Shown: positions 1 through 6,698, numbered from the stretch's first letter. The stretch: 6,766 bases of DNA from Motiliproteus sp048265065 (GCA_048265065.1 JBLXCH010000161.1:1-6766), one strand, 5' to 3'. Made by a program: numbers and translations. Notes: a model not told the origin generated them from the letters alone.

Positions 1-49
1 ACCACTTACGGATTGGCCGCTAGAGGATCTTTGCTGAATTTTTAACTTC

Positions 50-56
50 AGGAGAG
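50..56 (+). promoter_or_regulatory. Ribosome binding site of the metalloprotease gene
   Basis: AGGAGAG lies just upstream of the ATG at 61, with the AGGAG core six bases from the start codon. This spacing supports that ATG, which also begins a well-formed signal peptide. The remaining leader (1-49) is too short for me to assign a promoter with confidence; I see no convincing -35/-10 pair in it. Confidence 0.8.
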
Positions 57-60
57 ACCT

Positions 61-2670
61 ATGCGCCTATCCAGGCCTTCATTTAGCCAGTCCCTGGCCG
101 CCACCGGCCTCGCCGTAGCCCTCAGCTGCACCGCCCTGCCCGCCATTGCGGCCGGTGGCCATGACCACGGTCAAGCTACTACACCCGTCCAAGCTGAACA
201 GGCACGCCAGCAAGCCGCCGACCATACCCAGGCCCTGGTGGCACTGCAGAAGCGCTGGGAAAAAGCCCAGGGCGCCGAGAAGTCGCGCGCATTGCAGCAG
301 ATGATCGCAAAGGCCGAAGAACGCCGCACCTTCCTGCTTGAACTGATGGAATCCAACCCGGCCGAAGTCCTGCGTGTGGCCATTCCGGAAGACAAGCAGG
401 CAGGAATGCCGGTCGAAGTGGTCGAGAAGCTAGAGCAGAAGTTGGAATTGGAAGGCGAGCTGGAAGTTGTTTACGAAGACCGGGAGGATGGCAGCCACAA
501 ACTGCACCAGGGGTTACGCACCGCCTTCGGCGAGCGTTTTTCGCTGCACCTGGAAGACCAGACGAACGAATACAGCCATGGTACCCCGGTACGCGTCAAT
601 GGCGTACTGTTTTCCACTTATATCAGCGAATCCGGTGAAGACGGCGCTATCGTCGTATCCAGCAACCCGGAGGATATTCTGACACTGGCAGCCGATGGCG
701 GCTTTACCGGTGGCAGCAACGGTGGCACCGCCGCCATCGCCGATACGTTTGGCGAGCAAAAAACTCTGGTTATGCTGGTAAACTTTCAGGATGACACCAG
801 CCAGCCATGGACATCTACCAGCGTCAAAAATACCCTCGCTACAGCCGACGAATTTATTCGCGAAAACTCATATAACCAGACCTGGCTGAATACCACAGTC
901 ACCGGGTGGATGACGCTGCCTATCAGTAAAAGCACTACCTGCAACTATGACCAGATCGCCGCGGAAGCCGACAAAGCTGCAGCCAACGCCGGTGTCAACG
1001 TTTCCGCTTACAAGCGTCTGGTTTATATGTTCCCGAATAACTCATGCAGTTACCAAGGTCTCGGTACTGTTGGCGGTAATCCGTCTCGTGCCTGGATCAA
1101 AGGGACTGATCGATGGAATACTATTACCCATGAAATAGGCCACAACTTGGGGCTTTATCATTCACGCGAAATGAAATGCAGTAGTGGCGTAATATCCGGC
1201 ACCTGCTCTATGAAGGAGTATGGAGACTACCCCGATATCATGGGTAATGGGGTACCTGGTCACTTCAACGTCTTTCAAAAGGAAAGACTAGGCTGGCTGG
1301 GTGACACGATACAGACCGTTACCGACACTGGTACTTACAGAATTGTTCCTCACGAACAGGATAGTACCCAGCCGCAGGTCCTGAAGGTATTCAAGGGCAT
1401 CAACTCAAATACCGGCTACGCATATTGGTATTATCTGGAATATAGAAAAGCGATTGGTTTTGATTCTGTACTACCTGGTGTTATCAATAACTTCGAATCA
1501 GGTATAACGTTTCACCGGGCAACACCGGATTTTGGAAACAGCAGCACGATGCTTGATATGACGCCAGACACGATCAGTATGGTTGACGCTGCACTCGAAC
1601 CCGGAAATAGCTATACAGACAGCGAAGCTGCAGTGAGCATGACGACAACCTGGACTGATGGTAATAGCGCTGAAGTCTATATTGATGTCAACGGTGGTGG
1701 CGGCCAAACTACCTGTAGCCGTGTAAAGCCGAGTTTGTCCTTCAATCCCGCTCAGGGCCCTTGGGTGGCAGCTGGCACGCCGGTCAGCTACACAGTTACT
1801 GTGACAAACAACGACAGCAGCGCTTGCAGCAATAGCAGCTTCAGCCTCAGCTCGACAAAACCGAGTGGCTGGTCTGCGGGTTTTGGCAGCAGCAGTCTGA
1901 GCCTGGCACCGGGCGCCAGCAAAAGCACCACGCTGACAGTGACCTCAGCGAGCACGGCAACCGACGGTTTTTACAATATCGGGGTTACTGCAGCGAGTGG
2001 TAGCTATAGCACCACCGGTACCGTCACCTACGTGGTCGATAGTCCGGTCACGACCAATTCGGCACCGGTTGCCAAGAACGACAGCGCTTCTACCTTGGAA
2101 AATACTGCGGTAACAATCTATGTCCTGAGCAACGATTCTGACCCGGATGGTGACGCCCTGACCATTAGCTCGGTAAGCGGTGTGAATGGCAGTGCCAGAA
2201 TCAATAGCAACGGTAGCATTACCTTTACGCCTGCCAGTGGCTTTAGCGGAACCGAAACCTTTAGCTACTCGATTTCCGATGGCAAGGGTGGCAACGCCAG
2301 TGCGACGGTCAGTGTCAGTGTGGCGGCGGCTCCCGTTGCCAGCAACAAGGCCCCGGTGGCGATCGATGACAGCGCTTTATCTTCGGGTTCAGCAGTAACC
2401 ATCGCAGTACTGGGTAATGACTATGATCCCGATGGCGACACGCTGAAAGTCACTGGCGTGACCCAGGGCTCAAAGGGTTCAGTGAAGATCAATGCCGACG
2501 GCAGCCTGACCTTTACACCGGCGAAAAATTTCAAGAACAGTGACACCTTTGGCTATACGATCAGCGATGGCAAGATGAGCGCTTCGGCCACCGTCAATGT
2601 TTCGCTGCCAGCCGCTAGTGGCGACAGCGGCGGTCCAGGCAAGGGTAATGGCAAAGGCCCGAACAAATAA
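61..2670 (+). CDS. Secreted M11 (gametolysin-like) zinc metalloprotease with NEW3 and tandem cadherin-like domains
   Basis: Predicted extracellular zinc endopeptidase. Residues 1-30 form a Sec signal peptide with a likely cut after AIA (30/31). Residues about 35-115 look helical and charged, followed by a beta-rich stretch to about 220; together these are probably a propeptide. The catalytic domain spans about 233-548. HEIGHNLGLYH at 357-367 gives zinc ligands H357, H361 and H367 and catalytic E358, and the metzincin Met-turn is in DIMG with M394. The HEIGHNLGL..HS, EYGD and HFN.FQKERLGWL pattern is typical of family M11. Residues about 552-660 resemble a NEW3 domain. Residues 668-755 and 764-849 are two cadherin-like/Ig-like repeats, each with a DPDGD loop probably binding calcium. 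The tail (851-869) is Gly/Lys-rich and has no membrane anchor. The mature protein has six cysteines (294, 329, 373, 382, 552, 589), compatible with three disulfides. The natural substrate is unknown. Export beyond the periplasm by type II secretion is an inference. Confidence 0.93.
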   Translation: MRLSRPSFSQSLAATGLAVALSCTALPAIAAGGHDHGQATTPVQAEQARQQAADHTQALVALQKRWEKAQGAEKSRALQQMIAKAEERRTFLLELMESNPAEVLRVAIPEDKQAGMPVEVVEKLEQKLELEGELEVVYEDREDGSHKLHQGLRTAFGERFSLHLEDQTNEYSHGTPVRVNGVLFSTYISESGEDGAIVVSSNPEDILTLAADGGFTGGSNGGTAAIADTFGEQKTLVMLVNFQDDTSQPWTSTSVKNTLATADEFIRENSYNQTWLNTTVTGWMTLPISKSTTCNYDQIAAEADKAAANAGVNVSAYKRLVYMFPNNSCSYQGLGTVGGNPSRAWIKGTDRWNTITHEIGHNLGLYHSREMKCSSGVISGTCSMKEYGDYPDIMGNGVPGHFNVFQKERLGWLGDTIQTVTDTGTYRIVPHEQDSTQPQVLKVFKGINSNTGYAYWYYLEYRKAIGFDSVLPGVINNFESGITFHRATPDFGNSSTMLDMTPDTISMVDAALEPGNSYTDSEAAVSMTTTWTDGNSAEVYIDVNGGGGQTTCSRVKPSLSFNPAQGPWVAAGTPVSYTVTVTNNDSSACSNSSFSLSSTKPSGWSAGFGSSSLSLAPGASKSTTLTVTSASTATDGFYNIGVTAASGSYSTTGTVTYVVDSPVTTNSAPVAKNDSASTLENTAVTIYVLSNDSDPDGDALTISSVSGVNGSARINSNGSITFTPASGFSGTETFSYSISDGKGGNASATVSVSVAAAPVASNKAPVAIDDSALSSGSAVTIAVLGNDYDPDGDTLKVTGVTQGSKGSVKINADGSLTFTPAKNFKNSDTFGYTISDGKMSASATVNVSLPAASGDSGGPGKGNGKGPNK
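2062..2607 (+). repeat. Two tandem cadherin-like/Ig-like repeats in the metalloprotease
   Basis: Two related units of about 86-88 residues (668-755 and 764-849) occur in the C-terminal half. Each begins APVA.(N/D)DS, carries VL.ND.DPDGD.L early on, then ..G(S).(..)IN..GS.TFTPA..F and (F/G)Y.ISDGK, and ends in an ASATV.VS strand. This is the pattern of the bacterial cadherin-like/Big_9 families found in secreted adhesins and enzymes. The DPDGD loops are likely calcium sites. The role is probably to hold the catalytic domain at a surface or polymer; no partner can be read from the sequence. Confidence 0.85.
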
Positions 2671-2691
2671 CCTCTTCCAGACTGCTTCAAG

Positions 2692-2715
2692 GAATGGGCT
2701 GAGTACAGTCCATTC
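2692..2715 (+). other. Hairpin just after the metalloprotease stop codon
   Basis: The arms 2692-2701 and 2706-2715 form a 10-bp stem with one G-U pair and an AGTA loop, 21 bases past the TAA. No T-tract follows, so it is not a complete intrinsic terminator. It may protect the 3' end of the message or be incidental. Confidence 0.4.
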
Positions 2716-2828
2716 TTGATGAAGTTCCGTTAGATGAGTCACGCTCTATTCTACCGGACCTTACAGGGAACAGAGGGAAAAAAGGACAAGGCCATGAAAG
2801 GCAAGGATAGATCAAGGAACTTTATGGA

Positions 2829-2845
2829 GCGCACTGGACGTGCGC
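2829..2845 (+). other. Short GC-rich hairpin next to the terminator
   Basis: GCGCAC (2829-2834) pairs with GTGCGC (2840-2845) around the loop TGGAC. It lies directly beside the A-tract of the main terminator. Read on the minus strand it follows that terminator's T-tract, so it could back up termination; this is inference. Confidence 0.4.
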
Positions 2846-2847
2846 AT

Positions 2848-2886
2848 AAAAAAGGGGCGATGCCACTGGCATCGCCCTTTTGCTTT
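2848..2886. terminator. Bidirectional intrinsic terminator between the convergent genes
   Basis: A perfect 10-bp stem, GGGCGATGCC (2855-2864) with GGCATCGCCC (2868-2877), closes on the three-base loop ACT. Flanking A and T bases (2851-2853 with 2879-2881) extend it across a G-T wobble. On the plus strand the stem runs into TTTTGCTTT. On the minus strand it is followed by CTTTTTT, from the six A bases at 2848-2853. It lies about 180 bases past the plus-strand gene and about 100 bases past the minus-strand gene, so it suits both transcripts. Confidence 0.9.
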
Positions 2887-2925
2887 ATGGGTGACTATCG
2901 GCTCGCTAGCCTTAGCAATCAGACT

Positions 2926-2943
2926 TAAGTGCCTGTGCACTTA
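2926..2943 (-). other. Small hairpin downstream of the surface-protein stop codon
   Basis: TAAGTGC (2926-2932) and GCACTTA (2937-2943) pair as a 7-bp stem around a four-base loop, about 35 bases past the minus-strand stop. No T-tract is attached on either strand, so it may only stabilise the 3' end of the transcript. Confidence 0.35.
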
Positions 2944-2978
2944 TACTCTGTCGATATTTAGCCACCTGCCAAGCCGAC

Positions 2979-5900
2979 TTAAATGTCACCTGGATCACGA
3001 CCAAGTGAGCAGTCGTAAATTTCGTTTGCTTCCGCAAACAGTTGATGTGCGGCCTCTTTGTCACCACCTGAACCAAATGCTGCCTGCACGATCGCGATGA
3101 CTTCATCCGGATCGTACGGATAATGCAGTACATCGTCCGCACTTGCCGCATTGAGTAACGCTGCAACACTGTGTCTCAACAGAGCCTCGTTCATCGAGTT
3201 GCCACCTGCGTTCAACGCATCCAGCAAGGTGTAGTCGCTGTATTTATTGGGGAGACTTACCCCAAATACAGTTTCATACAGATCGCCAGGTAATGGCGCA
3301 TAAGGTGCAGGCCAGCTACCGAAGTGCTGATCCTGTTTCCAGTACCCCGGAGTGCAGCTCTGGAAGTCAAGCTGCTCAGTATTAACGAAGGTACAAGTTA
3401 CAGTTTCTCCTGGTGCAACGTCGATATTGCCCACGGGGCTGCTGTCGTCACAGGTTGCACTTGTCAGTTCCCAGCCACTAGGTACAGTGGTTTCTGCTGC
3501 AACATAGCCACTTCCCGGCAGCACATAACCGCTGTCATGCGGCGTTGTCTGATCTGCCAACTGGAAGATCTGATTCAGAGCAGATGGTCCACCGGTCAAC
3601 GAGAAGTCGAACAGTTGAGCACTGCCAGACGGGTCGGTGACCTTGTCGACGATAATACGTCCGCGCTGGGTATTGACGAAGTAGCAATGCACGACTTCAC
3701 CAGGTTGCAGATCGATTGCAGACGGCGGGCTCTGATCGTCACAGGTTGCGCTGGTCAGATCCCATCCCTCGGGCACTGTCTCGGAAACAGAATAGATACC
3801 CGTGGACAGCAGACCCGAGTCATTCATCTCACCGTCCATCAGCGAGAAGCCATCGGCATCGTAGCTGGCCGAGAAATCAAACGACTGAGCACTACCATCC
3901 GGATCCGTATCCTTGTGAACGATAATTCTGCCGAGTTCCCTGTTCACAAAGAGGCAGGTTACAGATTCGAAAGGACCTACTGTAACTGAGATTGTCTTAT
4001 TATCAAAATCGTAAACTGGATCACCTCCATCACAGACGAGACCAGTGCCTGGTTCAAGTTCCGTGCCGCCAACATCTCGTTCCGTGAAGACGACTACCAA
4101 CTCCCCATCGATATCATCAATCGTTTCTTGAGTCTCGAAGAAGTCAAAGCCATTTGTCTGCGGAACAAAATCTCTCAGGCTGGAAGAGGCATCCTCACTA
4201 AACCGTGGTTGTAGAGGAATAACTAATGGGGAACCGTTCAGTAAAGCATCGAACGTGAAGTCATAAGCCTCTGACTCTAACATCAATTTCTCCAAGCGTA
4301 TATTCGCCGGAGCCGCTAACACTTCACAATCTGCTGTACCCGATACGGGGATGTTATTGACGAATCCGTCAGCATTATACGTGCCCGATACTGTAGCTCG
4401 GTAGGTCCCCGAAATGCCGGCATTTGCACTGTTAAAGGATACATAAGCATCTGCGGCATCCCAAGCAAGCGTCGGCAGTGAGGCAGACGAATCTCCACCA
4501 TGAGGGAGATTCCCTTCTTCGGTTACCCGCACAATCTCGATGGCCAAATCACCAACCGGTACCAGATTCGGGGAATCACTGGAACTCGTGTTGTCGAGCG
4601 TCAGTGTCCATGAAAGAACCGAGTTGAGGTCATAACCTTGCTGATCACAAGCCAGTGTGGCCGTCAAGCTCGGCTGGAACAGATTCACTTCATGGTCGTC
4701 ATCGTCGGTCACATCGTTAGAGAAGCCGACGACATCGTAGTGTACCGTGACGGTATTAGGCAGGGGATCGTTATCACCGTCCTGAACTACACGGTCAACG
4801 GAGAAACTGCAGGAGCCACCATATCCTAACGGACTACAGCCGTTTGCGCCGGCATCCGCACTGAGATCACCCAGCAGAGTGTCAGATATACTATCGAGCG
4901 TCAGGTCAGGCGTATCGTCCGAGCTAAGGTTATTGATGGTGAAATCATAGGTAACGGTATCACCCACCTTCGACAGTGTTTCTCCGGTCTTGATCACCTC
5001 AACATTTGGCTGGAACAGGTTTACGTCATGACTGGCATCGGCTGGCAGGACGTTTTCGAATCCTTCTGGCGAGCAACTTGCTGTCGCAGTATTGGGGTAA
5101 GGATCGGTGGCATCGCCAGGTATGGTTCCGGATGCAGACACTGCATGGCTAGTACCGGATGAAAGTGTGACGTCCTCCAGCACACCGAGTATGCCATCGG
5201 TAATCGTGCAATCCAGATCCGGTGTGTCGGCCGAGCTGGTGTTGTCAAGCGTAATGGTGTAGTCAACCTCATCGCCGATCTTCGACAGTTCGTCACCGGT
5301 CTTATCCAGCGCAATGCTCGGCTGGAACAGGTTGACCGAGTGATCGTCCGATGCCGAACGCTCATCACCCAAAAGGTCTGAACGACTATCGTATACAATC
5401 GATACGGTGTTATCCAGCGAGTCAGGATCACCGGCCTGAACCTCACGCACTGCATGTATCGTACATGAATCACCTGCTGCAAGAGAATCGCCGCAGTCAG
5501 AGTCAACAATGACAGGGTTGGACCCATTGGTCAGATCACCCAGTACGTTGTCTACGATAGACTCTTTGTAGAGGGTAACAGCGCCGGTGTTGGTAATGGT
5601 GATGAAGTAATCTGCATCATCACCCACCTTCGACAGAGTGTCCCCTTCTTTATCAACCTCAACGGAACAGACATCGAAATTATCGAGCACAAAATCCTTC
5701 AGGTCAGCAGTCTCGGAGTGCGAGGATCGGGTCTCGCCGAGGAAAGAGCTGAAACAGACAGACTGTTCTGGCAACTCCAGTGAGCGCAGGATTGCATTGA
5801 AGTTAATGCCGACTTCGAAAAAGCTGCTGTGCGGGAAGTCGGTCGGGAACGATGGATCTTCAAACTTGGCCTCATAATCCCAGGGAGCCTCTGCCGTGCT

Positions 5901-6686
5901 GGTATTTGCAGTACCACAAACCATCGTATAAGGGGCACCTGCATGGGCGTCGCATCGGGCTGATACACCGCCGGCAAGCAGTTCCAGATTATTGGCGAAT
6001 GCGGGATTCCAGCGATAAACATCGATCAGCACATGATTGTCTGACGGACTATACTCCAGCGTCAGCAGGATATCGCCGAGTGCATGAGTACCAAAAAATT
6101 GTCCTTTGATACCGCCCGGCATTGGTGGAGACGCCAGTCCAACCGGATTCCTGAAAAACCAGAACCCCGCCTGAGCATCACCATTGTTGGCATAGCGGTC
6201 CAGTCCTGCATACAGAATTAGATCGCCGTTCATGTGAGGGCCGATGTCCGCGGTATTCTGATAGGCAGCGGCATAAGCATGGGTGATCTCATCCTTGTCA
6301 GGGACGGACTTGTTCTCCCATTCCCAGCCGGTATTGATCTCCAGAATATCCTTTGAACCGGTTGTGAAGGTCGTCTGACCTGCCGGGTCGGTCAAAATAC
6401 CGGTAAAGGCATCCGAGTTACCGCAGCCAGTAGCTCCCGCGTCTGGCTCGTTATTATCACCGCAGTCGGCAAAAAGAGTTGCCCAATCATCGGCCCCCAC
6501 AGTCAGATCTTCGACTGCATTTGCATCTGCTTCGAGCTCAAACAGGTCTAGCCCGCCAAGTGCGAGCGTATCCACTGCCTTGACCGAAAGCGTCGTCACA
6601 AGACCCGCCGCGAAGACGGCCCCCATGAGAAAGGACATCACTCGAAAGAATGGCGTCTTTATATATGATAAGAAGGACCTTTTCAT
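2979..6686 (-). CDS. Large modular secreted/surface protein: DUF11-like repeats, prealbumin-like domains, CTPGYWK C-terminal module
   Basis: A 1235-residue exported protein with no catalytic motif I recognise. Residues 1-37 are a long signal peptide (MKRSF..., hydrophobic 19-33, likely cut after VKA). Residues 38-340 form a conserved N-terminal region with LFELEADANA (48-57) and DRYANNGDAQAGFWFF (163-178). Four DUF11-like Ig-fold repeats follow (about 341-455, 456-559, 560-671, 672-789), joined by VNLFQP. Next come three prealbumin-like domains (about 790-919, 920-1009, 1010-1105). Residues 1111-1235 are a terminal module starting CTPGYWK. The protein is rich in Asp, Glu, Ser and Thr, and there is no LPXTG, PEP-CTERM or transmembrane anchor. 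The first ATG is chosen because GGGAGG sits at a good distance and the Lys/Arg-rich n-region is complete; starting at Met17 would lose it. Likely role is adhesion, matrix or cell-surface structure; this is inferred from domain type alone. Confidence 0.92.
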   Translation of the reverse strand: MKRSFLSYIKTPFFRVMSFLMGAVFAAGLVTTLSVKAVDTLALGGLDLFELEADANAVEDLTVGADDWATLFADCGDNNEPDAGATGCGNSDAFTGILTDPAGQTTFTTGSKDILEINTGWEWENKSVPDKDEITHAYAAAYQNTADIGPHMNGDLILYAGLDRYANNGDAQAGFWFFRNPVGLASPPMPGGIKGQFFGTHALGDILLTLEYSPSDNHVLIDVYRWNPAFANNLELLAGGVSARCDAHAGAPYTMVCGTANTSTAEAPWDYEAKFEDPSFPTDFPHSSFFEVGINFNAILRSLELPEQSVCFSSFLGETRSSHSETADLKDFVLDNFDVCSVEVDKEGDTLSKVGDDADYFITITNTGAVTLYKESIVDNVLGDLTNGSNPVIVDSDCGDSLAAGDSCTIHAVREVQAGDPDSLDNTVSIVYDSRSDLLGDERSASDDHSVNLFQPSIALDKTGDELSKIGDEVDYTITLDNTSSADTPDLDCTITDGILGVLEDVTLSSGTSHAVSASGTIPGDATDPYPNTATASCSPEGFENVLPADASHDVNLFQPNVEVIKTGETLSKVGDTVTYDFTINNLSSDDTPDLTLDSISDTLLGDLSADAGANGCSPLGYGGSCSFSVDRVVQDGDNDPLPNTVTVHYDVVGFSNDVTDDDDHEVNLFQPSLTATLACDQQGYDLNSVLSWTLTLDNTSSSDSPNLVPVGDLAIEIVRVTEEGNLPHGGDSSASLPTLAWDAADAYVSFNSANAGISGTYRATVSGTYNADGFVNNIPVSGTADCEVLAAPANIRLEKLMLESEAYDFTFDALLNGSPLVIPLQPRFSEDASSSLRDFVPQTNGFDFFETQETIDDIDGELVVVFTERDVGGTELEPGTGLVCDGGDPVYDFDNKTISVTVGPFESVTCLFVNRELGRIIVHKDTDPDGSAQSFDFSASYDADGFSLMDGEMNDSGLLSTGIYSVSETVPEGWDLTSATCDDQSPPSAIDLQPGEVVHCYFVNTQRGRIIVDKVTDPSGSAQLFDFSLTGGPSALNQIFQLADQTTPHDSGYVLPGSGYVAAETTVPSGWELTSATCDDSSPVGNIDVAPGETVTCTFVNTEQLDFQSCTPGYWKQDQHFGSWPAPYAPLPGDLYETVFGVSLPNKYSDYTLLDALNAGGNSMNEALLRHSVAALLNAASADDVLHYPYDPDEVIAIVQAAFGSGGDKEAAHQLFAEANEIYDCSLGRDPGDI
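2982..3356 (-). other. C-terminal CTPGYWK module of the surface protein
   Basis: Residues 1111-1235 open with CTPGYWK.....FGSW and continue with a probably helical part containing LLDALNAGG, LLRHSVAALLNAAS and VIAIVQAAF, ending near C1226. From memory, C.PGYWK followed by a Trp and an AAL(L)NAA segment recurs at the C-termini of many secreted proteins that carry Ig-like or prealbumin-like domains. I know of no established function. The two cysteines at its ends (1111 and 1226) could form a disulfide closing the module; that is inference. Confidence 0.7.
3372..4319 (-). repeat. Three prealbumin-like (CnaB/SpaA-type) domains
   Basis: Residues 920-1009 and 1010-1105 are clear tandem copies. Each starts RIIV(H/D)K.TDP.GSAQ.FDFS, contains a (S/A)ET.VP.GW(D/E)LTSATCDD core, and ends PGE.V.C.FVNT. 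The matching DNA TCGTCACAGGTTGC recurs at 3445 and 3736. Residues 790-919 look like a diverged first copy, ending in SVTCLFVN. Each domain has a cysteine pair (885/911, 982/1001, 1079/1098). The fold assignment rests on the K...E...FVN pattern of prealbumin-like domains. The first copy is less certain. Confidence 0.8.
4320..5666 (-). repeat. Four DUF11-like Ig-fold repeats
   Basis: Units of about 104-118 residues run from 341 to 789. The first three begin with a strand containing (D/I)K.G(D/E).LSK(V/I)GD, followed by Y.(I/F)T(I/L).N, a D..LG.L stretch and a PNT- or DNT-containing strand. Units one to three end in VNLFQ, and the Pro of VNLFQP (451-456, 555-560, 667-672) starts the next unit. 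The fourth is diverged: it starts PSLTATLACD and lacks the LSK.GD segment, but keeps LTLDNTSSSDSPNL, close to LDNTSSADTPDL in the second. Such repeats usually act as extended stalks in surface proteins. Confidence 0.8.
5667..6575 (-). other. Conserved N-terminal region of the surface protein, function unknown
   Basis: Residues 38-340 precede the repeats. Visible landmarks are LFELEADANA then DDW (48-68), a Cys/Asp/Asn-rich loop with C75 and C88, EITHAYAAAY, GDLILYAGLDRYANNGDAQ followed by GFWFF (154-178), and GDILLTLEYS.(..)V..YRW. I recall similar LFELDGNA...DDW and GD...Y.G.DR.A.NGDAQ.GFWFF strings in other secreted bacterial proteins. I cannot name a defined family or activity. The alternating beta-like pattern would fit a lectin-like beta sandwich, but this is speculative. 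Confidence 0.5.
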
Positions 6687-6690
6687 GTCC

Positions 6691-6698
6691 CACCTCCC
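6691..6698 (-). promoter_or_regulatory. Ribosome binding site of the surface-protein gene
   Basis: On the minus strand GGGAGGTG precedes the ATG at 6686, with the GGAGG core six bases from it. This near-ideal site fixes the start. The same bases form one arm of an inverted repeat (6694-6701 with 6719-6726), so the site may be occluded in the mRNA. Confidence 0.85.

Larger units (their letters stand above)
2671..2978. other. Convergent intergenic region, no gene seen
   Basis: This 308-base stretch between the two stop codons holds the terminator and a few minor hairpins. The short open frames crossing it run through the terminator stem and encode peptides with no recognisable pattern. I see no tRNA, repeat array or mobile-element end. 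The purine-rich segment around 2766-2790 (GGGAACAGAGGGAAAAAAGG and following) has no role I can assign. Confidence 0.7.

Noticed and set aside
1..60. Promoter upstream of the metalloprotease
   Set aside because: TTTAAC and similar AT-rich bits occur, but they are too close to the start or lack a partner element at a proper distance; the true promoter may lie outside the window.
121..135. Possible lipoprotein signal around C23 of the metalloprotease
   Set aside because: The residues before the cysteine (ALSC) lack the usual Leu/Val/Ile at position -3, and a good AIA signal-peptidase I site follows at residues 28-30.
171..759. Minus-strand open frames within the start of the metalloprotease gene
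   Set aside because: They are antisense shadows of a frame with a clear signal peptide and ribosome site, and they lack both themselves.
2734..3100. Small plus-strand open frames in the intergenic region (from 2734 and 2840)
   Set aside because: They run through the terminator stem and into the antisense of the neighbouring gene, and their peptides are not recognisable.
2979..3100. Sortase or PEP-CTERM-type anchor at the end of the large protein
   Set aside because: The C-terminus (YDCSLGRDPGDI) has no LPXTG-like or PEP motif, no hydrophobic helix and no basic end.
3324..3989. 221-codon open frame on the plus strand starting with GTG
   Set aside because: It lies wholly antisense to the prealbumin-like and CTPGYWK-coding part of the large minus-strand gene, whose protein has clear repeat structure. 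The antisense product has no recognisable pattern and no good ribosome site.
4671..5334. Regularly spaced GGCTGGAACAG copies suggesting a CRISPR-like array
   Set aside because: The copies are about 310-340 bases apart and in frame, encoding the NLFQP junctions of protein repeats; the material between them is coding.
5021..5527. 168-codon open frame on the minus strand
   Set aside because: It is an alternate-frame shadow within the DUF11-like repeats; its translation is Arg/Pro/Thr-rich with no domain pattern.
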